NCBI RefSeq assembly: GCF_039555335.1
Contig: NC_092628.1
Coordinates: forward strand, 62,636,735 to 62,700,734
Source: Amphiura filiformis
Taxonomy: Eukaryota > Echinodermata > Ophiuroidea > Amphilepidida > Amphiuridae
DNA length: 64,000 nt
Direction of reading: 5' to 3'
Shown here: in pieces, positions 54,758-64,000 of the stretch
Position numbering within the stretch: the first letter of the stretch is position 1
How the letters are laid out: the number at the start of each line of letters is the position of its first letter
Position numbers and translations under genes: made by a program
The notes under the pieces: generated by a model
Told to the model about the DNA's origin: nothing
Database searches by the model: none
What the model saw: only the letters and a program-made list of their open reading frames with translations

Positions 54758-57700
54758 TCATTTCTGAATTGCCCGGATTTCGTCTTCTTTCAAGGCATGT
54801 TTGGCCCTGCAATCTATATCAGAGATTACAGGAATGTGGTTACTACTGATTTCAGAGACTGTCATAGTGTTCCTAGATCCGGAACCGTAGCCAGTATCAT
54901 TTGATACGTTGATTACAGAAGTGAATATCTTAGCGTCATCATACTTGATATTAATTTTGTCGTCTTTATCGTCGTCATCATCAAGCAGAGAAGATGCACC
55001 AACTCTTTCATCCTGTATCTTTACACCCTCATTTTGCTTTTCAAAATCAGATGGTGGTGTGATCCTTATGAAATTCTTTGAATGTGGTCGAGTCAGATCA
55101 GGATCAAACTGCTGTGGTTCCACAGGTTTACTTTCCGTTTTGATAAATTTATGCCAAGCTTGATATTCAGACTCCTTCACTCCGGATCTTTCTAATCTCT
55201 CCTGAACTTCAGCATGTAATCCATTTACAAGAGATCCGCCGTCTTTCTCTATTGGCAAATTAGGTGGAGCGAATGCCTGGCCGTGTTGCCGTGGTGGATG
55301 ATGAGGCATCTTTGCGCCGGCTGGTTCGACTCTGTTTCCGTGTCCACATATTCTGTTCTTGTAACATTGGTAAACACGTCGATTGCATGTGTTTGTTAGG
55401 AACACTAGAAATCCTTGAGAAGAATTACAGATGATGAAGACATACCAGAGGGCATCGTTATCAGTGAAGCTTGCAATGTAACCAAATATCCAAGTGAATC
55501 CCATCAGGATGGATATCTGCATGAAGGAAAAAGCATGGGATAGATTTTGAAATCGAGGAACAAAATACGCATGGGACCGATATATATGTAATATAGCTTA
55601 ACTTTCATTCCTATCAACATACTAAAAATGCATTTCAGCTAATTCGGAGACTAATGAATGGGAACTTGCAATGCATTGAAAATTTGAAATTAATGCCATG
55701 ATATGCCTGAAAGAATATTGTGACTTGGTGAATTTTAATCTTTATCAGCCACAAGATTTAAAGTGACATGCTAACATTATTTTCAACCGGAGTTCGCTGC
55801 TAAGGCAGCGCAGCAAAACCTTTAAAATCATATTTCATTCAAAAGCATCAATAAAAACTTTTGGAAATTATAATCTGGAAGACTTATATTGGTATATTAT
55901 TACGAGAGTAATATGAATAGCGTGATACAATGGCTATTTGGAGTGGCATCGGAAACAGGTGATTCTAAAGATTGATACAAGTTTCTAAGTGTATTGTTTT
56001 CTAAAGATGTAGCTGTTCAATAGGGGAATATTATGTACATGTACAGTCTTATAGTTAAATTTAAGTAAAATAATGGGTACACCTGGACAAAATTTGAACA
56101 CCAATGATTTTGCAGGGCAAAAAAATCAAAGCCCGTCGAAACATGTTAACCTTGACCTATTTCGTTATGTTTTTAATACACAGATAACAAAACGCATGAG
56201 ATATGGCAAACTATTCCTCTTTAAAATGTTGTTCCAAGAGGAACAATCTAATACCAGTTTGATCAAAATTGGAGTATTTTTAGCTTTTTTGACCCCTGTG
56301 GCCGATGGTGGAGACCAAATTTGACCTTTATATTCAAACACTGTTCATCGGAAATAGGTCAAACTATACTTTTCTGAACCCTAATGGTTCAGGGCATACC
56401 TAAAGGAATGCATTGGTATGAGTTTTACCCAGAAACGAACAATTCTGAAATCTGAGCATTGCATATGCGGCCATTTTTGTTTTATGTTAATTAGTATTTT
56501 TCCCATATTTCCTTTTTCTCTTTTTTTGATATGTTCTTGGGGATGTCTTTTAGAGATCTATGCAACAAAAATTGGTGTTCCAATTTTGTCTTGTTCAAAT
56601 GTAATGGACTATTACCTTGGCGTATATGACAAGATGCTTTACTCTCTTCCTTCCGTGAGCCCGAGCTGCTTGGATGTTAGCATTGTTCACGTCATTCGTG
56701 GCACTGGACGAGTGAATTCCCCAAACCACGCCAATGTAAAATATTACATTAGCTGACAGCATCACCGCAGCCGGCATACCAAAACACAACAAGTTTGCCC
56801 AACCGTTGCTGATCCAGCAAGCTGCCTCACTACCATACCGAACAATGGTACACTGGCAATAATGAAGGACAATAGTTGGAATGACTGCACACAATGGGAA
56901 ACCCCATCCGAATATGGGATACCAAATGAGCTGTTTCGTCTCCAATTGTCTCGGAGCATTCAGGTTGTCTGGTGACCCAAATGTTAGAAAAAGATCAAAC
57001 GCTAAGATGTTCATCCAAGAAAACGTGGACAGCCAGAAGTAGTGAAGAAATATTGCAATAATTGCACACACCTCCGGGTGCTGAGTTTGATCCCCACCAC
57101 TGATGAAGAGTAATTGAGCCAGAAAAACCGCAACAATAAAATTTAGGAGTAAAGGACTGACTCGATTGCGAAGGGTCCTGAAAAAACAGATGGTGAAAAA
57201 AGTGATAGAGCAGCCAATGAGGGACAGGATAATACCAACGAGAGTGATGTTCTTCTGTGCGGAAGAATGTGATACAACACTGGGTTTGAATACGGGATGG
57301 TTTCCAATGGTGTTGTCAGAACAGATTTGAATCTCATCGGCAGAGGGCTTGATATATTTATCTGGACTAAACAAATCTTCTGTTGGAATAAATTCCAACC
57401 AACCATCGCCGGTAGGAGAACTTCTAAAAAATGAGATTGGAAAGGATACGAGTGGACACTCCAAGCTAGCATGACGAGCCTTCATAACGCATCGCTTGAT
57501 TAAGATGCTTTTGTTGAAGTAACCTTCTCCTGTACGTGTGTACTTTATTTGTAGAAGAACATTTTGAGAAGAGAGATTAACCTGGAAATCGTGATCAATA
57601 TCGTATGTAAGATGGCGGTCCAGACCATCGCTTGATATATCTTCTATATGCCATTCACCGCTGCAGTCATCAGCGATAGCACTTGAATTGCAAACGAAAT

Positions 57701-59134
57701 GAAGTTGAATCTCTGACACATTACATCGTTTGTTCTCTTCAGTGCTTGATGTCAAGGCGGCAATATGTCTGTCTACGTTGTCTTCAAGCATCTTGATATC
57801 TTCAGTAGCCACAATAACTGATGAAACTATCCTTTCCGAGTTATTGGCGGCGATGAGTCTGCTGGCCTGCGTTTTGACTAGGGTATGTTGCTCGCCTAAT
57901 ATCTTCTCTAAAGAATAAGAACACGATGATGTATTTTTCATACCAAACTCGTCATGATGCTGCGATTCGATCAACATCGTAGCATTGATTTGCCCGCTAG
58001 TGTCGCATTCTACGTTCGTCGTGTTCGTGTGGGAGTTATAGACGCATTCGTTGCCGTTTAACCGCATCCCGGGTGGACAAATTAACTGGCGACATCTTCT
58101 TTGAAACGGATCATAAGCTTGCCCTATCGAACATTCAAAGGACCCTTCGTGTGTTACAAACTGTAAAAAACCCGCCATAATCTGAACCTCGCTCGAACTT
58201 CTGAAATCAAACAAAATCGACAACGGAATCGTTGCGAAACCCGTACCGCCTTCTGGGTATAGGGAAACCATAGACCATTTACCGTAACCGGGAAAATTAT
58301 GGTTATCACAAATTAAGTTCTGGTACGTTGATCCATTTAGACTAGTCAGATTATGAAAGCACATGAGACAGTGTGGATTCTTGAAGAACAAGACTTCAGA
58401 CTCTGACGAAGACACTTGTATATAAGCTGTATAATCAGAGCATTCATCATACGCCGGATGAGAGAACTGACATCGAGTTTCGTCAATCAGATGTGATGGT
58501 CTAATATTCAAGCAATCTCTGAATGACAACTCACCGTCAATTATCTGATTGAACGGAGGTGTATATTTGACTTCGCATTGCGACTTGACATGTTCCACCA
58601 CTTGCGATATATTCCATGAGTATGTGTCAGGTCCGTTGCCAAAGTCACAACTATAATCGGCACCCCAGCTGGTAACATCACTGGTGTCACGGTAGTTACA
58701 CAAGGCGCAATAGACATTCCTGAAGGTAAAACCTTGTCCATCTGTGACCGGAGTGGAAGCGTATGTATCATTTTGTCTTATATCTAGACATCTGCGGACA
58801 ACCTCTTTATCGTTAAAGGTCGCCTTGCACGTTGTTACCATCTGTATTCCCCACGACGGTGCTTCGTTGTAAACGGGATCCACACATGAAAAATCTGATG
58901 GCAAGTACCCATTAGACTCTATGTTGGCAGTGATTCGATCAAAACTAGTTACGTCGTAACATGTTGATGTGGATAAAGATCCAACGCAACAATCATTGAA
59001 AAAATGGCACAATGGAGAGCAGAAACAGAGGGGTTCCCATTTATACTCGCCACATGGTCTCTCCATGCAGGAACCATGGTGGTTCTGACAGAGTGGGACG
59101 GTAAGGTCTCCATCCCCTACGTATAGATACTCAT
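54758..59134 (-). CDS. Somatomedin-B / family B-like seven-transmembrane receptor, 3' exons (5' incomplete)
   Basis: Two exons: 56616-59134 and 54758-55516, with GT/AG borders and phase 0 between them; about 1,090 residues visible. An upstream exon with the signal peptide must exist but was not recognised. The first ~45 residues form a somatomedin-B domain with eight cysteines (C-x4-C-x8-C-x-C-x3-C-x5-CC-x8-C, ending FFNDCC...TC). A long Cys-rich ectodomain with many N-glycosylation sites follows. Seven membrane segments start near 57250: ITLVGIILSLIGCSITFFTI, LLLNFIVAVFLAQLLF, then TM3-TM5, and TM6-TM7 in the last exon (ISILMGFTWIFGYIASF, WYVFIICNSSQGFLVFL). No clear GPS autoproteolysis motif is seen, so it resembles methuselah/secretin-type more than classical adhesion receptors. 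The cytoplasmic tail has an acidic DDDDDKDDK patch. Confidence 0.85.
55517..56615. other. Receptor intron, no other gene seen
   Basis: AT-rich intron between the TM1-TM5 exon and the TM6-TM7 exon. ORFs inside lack domains. Confidence 0.7.
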
Positions 59135-59275
59135 CTGAAAAAGAGATTGGAAACCAAAATAAATAGCAGATTTAATTACATGTATGATGAATCGGTAGAG
59201 TATCCTTTTTGTTACTTTTAATGTTACTTAAAATGTTGCAGCCCCTTTACGGTATATTACCACTAAGACTTACAG

Positions 59276-59720
59276 TGACGTAGCTGAGGGGTTTGGCGGC
59301 CGGAAACAAAGGTACAGAATGCCCGGCACACAAACACCTTCATTTCCTGAAACAATTGTGGACGGAGCGCGCGAAAATGTTCGAAAAACTTCACTAAACT
59401 AATAGGGGGCTATCAATTTCTTCGGAAGGGTGGGGGTCCCAAATTTACGGCGTCAATAAAATTGCGCCCCCCCCCCCCCTATTTAGGCTACAAAAATTGT
59501 ATGACCCCGCCCCCTACCACCGATACATTTTACCCCCTAAAAAGGCTAAAATTGTATTGAAATCTTTTTGAATAAAATAAACACGCTATCAGTGGTCATC
59601 TTGTGACTCCCTACATTTTGGTCATGACAAATTTTATGACCCCCCCCATATATTTTTTCTGTCCAAAATTTTATGACCCCCCTCCAAAAAAAAAAAAAAA
59701 AATGACGTAACACTTCTTGA
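59276..59720. repeat. C-run-rich repeat, likely a non-autonomous element remnant
   Basis: Starts CAGTGACGTAGCTGAGGGG, a family-style end also seen at 63926 (CAGTGGCGTAGCGTGGG). The interior has C runs of up to 15 with AAAATTTTATGACCCCCC repeated. No right boundary or target duplication was found. Confidence 0.45.
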
Positions 59721-59929
59721 CTTCTACCTTTAAAAGCATGTGAGCTACATTGATACCGATGCCACCAATAGAACGAGAAGATTTGCCCCTTCATTTTGCA
59801 CTTTGCACTTTGACCAATTTTTTTCTCATTTCTTCACAAAATGCAAAAAACGCAAAGGGTGTAGTACCCCCTTAAAGTAGACCTTAGGCCTGGGCATTGG
59901 TCCTAGACTGTTAAAAATTGATTAGTCAT

Positions 59930-61110
59930 TCTCATATGACCATGCCATAGTGCAGTTATGCTGCACAGCAAACATGATTCGACCTTTGCAGTACTTAAAC
60001 CTGGTTAACAGGAAATTACTCCAGCAAAATCAATCGATAAAGTCTAGTCCATCCTCCACATTGAATGGTGGGCTGCACTTATGCCCAAATATGTCACTTG
60101 CCAATCAATAATCACCCACATGAAACCCCCTGACTCTCTGCACTGACCAAAGTTATGGACAGAGTTGGGAGTTATTTTGCTGTTATCTGTCATTTACATA
60201 TCAGGGAGGTACGACCATTTGCAGATGCACCACCTACTCAGTTTTTAGCTTACATGTAATGTATACATTATTCTTGATTGACAGCAAGTACAAAAAATAT
60301 CCGTCAAGTGGTTTAGTTTTAATGCCCTTCGGAAGAGAGCGGTCCACAAAATGAGTGATAGTCACTAAAAGTTGCATTCGTTTTTACACATGGGAATATG
60401 CATGCCATGCCGTGGTGCCCTTCCTTACTAAAACACAAAAGTACAAATATTTCCAAACATCTAAATTAGCTAAAAATTTAGGACATGTTACAAAACTATA
60501 TTTTCTAGAATTTCAGAAATTACCAAAAATATTGGCCGGTTAGTTTTCACACAGTGACGTTAAAGCCATATTATAACATTTGCTGAGGAGAACGCCCTCA
60601 AAAAAATTTTAAATTCTAGTTTACTACGCGATTGTTATGTACTTTAGTCAATAAAGACACTCTGCAATAATCAAGACTTTAGGTGCTGTAGTTTTGTCAA
60701 AATCCGAGATTTTGAATAAAACGATGGAACCGGCGTTTTATTATTACCGGTACGATGGAAATATTAGTCGAACACGTACATGCACAGTACGTACACGGTG
60801 TGCGGGATACACATACACACACACCCCGAGGATCGTACCGTATTACAACCGCGGGAGTAACATGCATGGGCGCTAGTTGTAAATTCCAATTTTCTATGCT
60901 TTACCTCACTTGTTCGGCTCAAAATTAAAAGGGGACAGTAAAAAGCGAACATTTTATGGAAAATAAATACTAATCTATTTTTACAGAAATGTTATAATAT
61001 TGCTTTAACTAGGCAATGCCCTATACCTCTAACATACACTGTTTGTAGATGTCACGTCAATGGTGAGAACACTGTGTATTGTGTATAGGAAAATGGACAG
61101 TAACTGCAGT
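59930..61110. repeat. Dispersed repeat family, copy 2, split by unrelated sequence
   Basis: Shares with 49200-50140, in the same order: CGACCTTTGCAGTACTTAAAC, the CATCTAAATTAGCTAAAAATTTAGG unit (60430-60560, one copy here), and CACTGTGTATTGTGTATAGG with GGACAGTAACTGCAGTATG (61070-61110). About 400 bp of sequence not in copy 1 lies between 60580 and 61000. Confidence 0.7.
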
Positions 61111-63920
61111 ATGCTGTACAGTGTCCTGAACTATATACAGCATCATCATGCGGTACCAATGCACGAACGAACGGACGAATGAACGGAGGCAAGGGATGAG
61201 GCGTGTGGAACATCGCAACACCTCTAATTAATGACTGCGATATCATACCTTGTACATATACATATGACGTAACACTGCCGCACCACAAGATGATTAGCCA
61301 TTGTTTCCAGAAGATCATATCCGAGCTTGTTGATTAAAACTGCATAAAAGAGCAAAATAATCAAGATAAAAGCGAATTTAATTAATGTTATACTTAATAT
61401 TATAGATTTAATTTACAATTTCCCTGAAATGTTTTTTATTCGTGGAAAAATTGACAGAGCAGATGGTAACCGATGACGAGGTGTGTCAACATCATAGGTA
61501 ACAATTATAAAAAAATATATTGGTAATTGCTTCAAAATTCAAGTAACACCTGGTGTAATATTTGGAATGAAATTAAACAGAAATTAGAATTCAATTTTGT
61601 TCAATACTGCTCGTAACTTTTCTTAATTTAGCGTACTGTGTCGTCAGTTACCGGTAAAACAACACTGTTGTCAACTATATAATCTTTTTTATTGTCCCTG
61701 ATTATTACTATTATCTAATTTGAACAAGTTATGCGCAGTATAACTTGTTGGAAATGTATGAAAATTGCATAATTTCATGTAAACCGGGCTTAAAATATTA
61801 CAAAATGCCATGTAAATAGAAATGAAATAATTCATGTGATTTTTTTATGGATGATATCAATCTCAAATGAACAGAAATAAAAAAAGATTCTCATTGAAAC
61901 GATAACCTTTCTCTACTGTTTGTATAAATGTAACGGAAGTGGAATAAAAAGTATATTTTGGTTTCAAATATTTTCTAAGGAGACTTTCGTTTTAATGTTT
62001 GGGGATGAGTCAACAGAACTGCAAATTCCTTGTTTTTGTCAAAAATAACAAATATTTGACCCCACATTATAAATAAACTAAAACCTTTCCAGTCCGACAA
62101 AGATAGTTTTATGAGCTGGAAGTTAATGTTCTACCACTATTCTAAAAGGCAGCACTCTCCACACTTTAATTCCAGAGAAAATCTAAAATATACAACAATA
62201 CCTCATTTCAGCTTCTTATTTCCCGTAACAAAAACGACTTATTTTCAGCCAGTGACTGTAGACCATTAATTTTATGCTGATGCTTTTACGTAATCAAGGG
62301 TGTGATATAATTTGTATATATGTTGTTTGAAAGACAAAGGTACAGTGTTTATGTGATCATAGAGAAATGCCATGAAAATAATCCATATATGGGGTTACAA
62401 GTCAACTCTCATGACATACTGACCCACCCTCGTATTACGTTTTATGTTTTCTGTCGATATGGATATACTGCTTTTATTTATATGAATATGAAAAGGTGAA
62501 TGAATACATCAATCAACACCAAATCAACATAATAAATCAATAAAATCAACAGATAATTTAATTGCGTAAGTTCAATCGATTATATAAAAAGAAAACATAT
62601 AGAAGATATAATCAAAAATTGAAAGAAGCATATTGAAAGGGAAATGAATTAAAGTATTAATAATAAAAAACGGCAATACTTAATTTTGTTATTTAACGAT
62701 GCCTTTCCTTTCTCCTCTTTTACATATTTATTGATGTAGTTTCTGTTGGATTACTTTACAAATATTATAAAACAAGCTTGAATTGAAGCGTCAGCTTTAC
62801 TTTCACGTTTACATAGCATTAAATTGTAAATTAGCATTACAATGTTCCAAATATATAAAATCGCCAATAATTGCAATTTGTGTGCTACTACCTGTTTGAC
62901 CCCGCAAGAAAACCTCATTTCAACCCATCTCGCGCAGTCAATGATGCCGATGCCTTATAGCAGTGAAAGCAGCATAAAGGTGTGGCGAATCAACCATTGA
63001 CCTCCTAGACTTCTCCGTAGTCCACTTGCCATTGTGCATATTCAGAATTACCTTTGCATTTAAAACTCCGATTGTGTCCACAATTGATAGATTTTCCTGA
63101 TCTATTCAGTCACCGTACGCCCTCTGTTAGCTTGATACCCAAGTGAGTAAGCAATTCTCCAAAATCATAGACTGCTAGAAAATCACTGGTAGGCATGAAG
63201 GGAGCCCTCTTTCAAAAAATATTAAAAAACAAAAGTAAGGCAGGACACAAATGATCACTTAGAATGCCTACATCTAGGGCAACTAGATTTGCTTATAAAC
63301 TATTTATTACATTATATTATCGAGATTGATAACATAGGCCTATTTCTAAATTTCTCAAAATTCGACTATGGCATAGTCTATTGACCTCCCAGAGTTTTAA
63401 AAGGAGAAACACTTCATTGATGAGTTAAGCACTTCCCAGCAAGTCTTGCGGTTAGCACAGCTGTGTGAGTGAACATGACACCACTACCCGCCCACTGCAT
63501 ACACAGGTGCATGGTTAAATTTGAATTTGGACAGATATATTTACAATAAAAACACCTTCAACAAGTTGGTCGATTTCACATTTTATGTTATCTACAGAAG
63601 GTGTGAATTATCCTTCATGCATACATCACTTTAGATCTGAAATCGACCAAGTAATAATGACACACGGGCAATTCTAAAACAACATCTTTTGCACAGAGTT
63701 CAATGGGATTTGAAAAGTAAAGTGGCAGTTGAAACTCTAGTGATAACACTTTTACAGTGCTTGATGGGGCTTCCTTAAATCATCCTCTGTAACCCATCCA
63801 ATACCTATTGATATATATGCTGCTCCATCAACTCGTAAAGAAAATATGATACTTTCAAACAATATCTAAAGTTAAATAGTCATATGAAGTCATGGTAAGC
63901 AATCAACGTTTAAACTGATT
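61111..63920. other. AT-rich region, no gene recognised
   Basis: May hold the missing 5' exon(s) of the receptor gene, but I could not identify one. No RNA gene, tandem repeat or transposon ends seen. Confidence 0.5.
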
Positions 63921-63925
63921 AGCCA

Positions 63926-64000
63926 GTGGCGTAGCGTGGGTCATCACATGGGGGGGGGGGCAAGCCATGTTTCGGCAATTTTCCTATGGGATTAAAAAAA
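63926..64000. mobile_element. Left end of a CAGTGGCGTAGC-type element cut by the window edge
   Basis: CAGTGGCGTAGCGTGGGTCA followed by a run of G is a recurrent terminal pattern of non-autonomous elements in marine invertebrates. Only one end is visible. Confidence 0.4.

Overview
The window looks like a stretch of AT-rich genome from a marine invertebrate, most likely a deuterostome such as an echinoderm or hemichordate. I infer this from intron-rich animal genes, a somatomedin-B/7TM receptor, abundant palindromic MITEs, Penelope-like and CR1/Jockey-type retroelements, and a complete Polinton. The species cannot be named from the sequence alone.

Layout. (1) 1-6.4 kb: gene-poor, with several inverted-repeat elements. 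(2) 6.4-13.5 kb, minus strand: an eight-exon host gene for a 519-residue FAD-dependent oxidoreductase of the amine-oxidase/carotenoid-desaturase type; all exon phases agree. Two introns carry non-autonomous transposons. (3) 14.0-32.7 kb: two copies of a ~650-bp palindromic MITE flanked by TTAA. The second is split at its centre by a 16,467-bp Polinton/Maverick (15905-32371) with a 6-bp target duplication (GGTCTT). (4) 32.7-47.6 kb: an element with G-rich ends, then a ~7.5-kb segment present twice in tandem (33806-41329 and 41330-47253). Each copy ends in a Penelope-like element joined to a LINE fragment. (5) 47.6-54 kb: palindromic MITEs, a dispersed repeat family and a 5'-truncated LINE with a MITE inside it. 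(6) 54.8-59.1 kb, minus strand: the 3' exons of a host 7TM receptor with an N-terminal somatomedin-B domain. (7) 59.2-64 kb: repeats and AT-rich DNA with no gene recognised.

The Polinton is the most interesting object. Its genes are nearly all on the minus strand and tightly packed: adenain-like protease, major capsid protein, basic core-like protein, penton-like minor capsid protein, DDE integrase with a C-terminal chromodomain, two conserved Polinton proteins of unknown role, a packaging ATPase and an intron-containing protein-primed PolB. Beyond this core it carries a ribonucleotide reductase small subunit very close to animal R2, and two proteins with PC4/p15-type ssDNA-binding domains, one with a membrane segment. 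A 73-nt tRNA-like gene with its own Pol III terminator lies antisense inside a PolB intron. The ~670-bp terminal inverted repeats hold the 3' half of the protease gene and tandem ETS/YY1-like composite sites. Together these suggest an element equipped for nucleotide supply, ssDNA handling and host-driven transcription. It looks largely whole, with about four breaks (about two in the integrase region, about two in PolB), and I treat it as a fossil.
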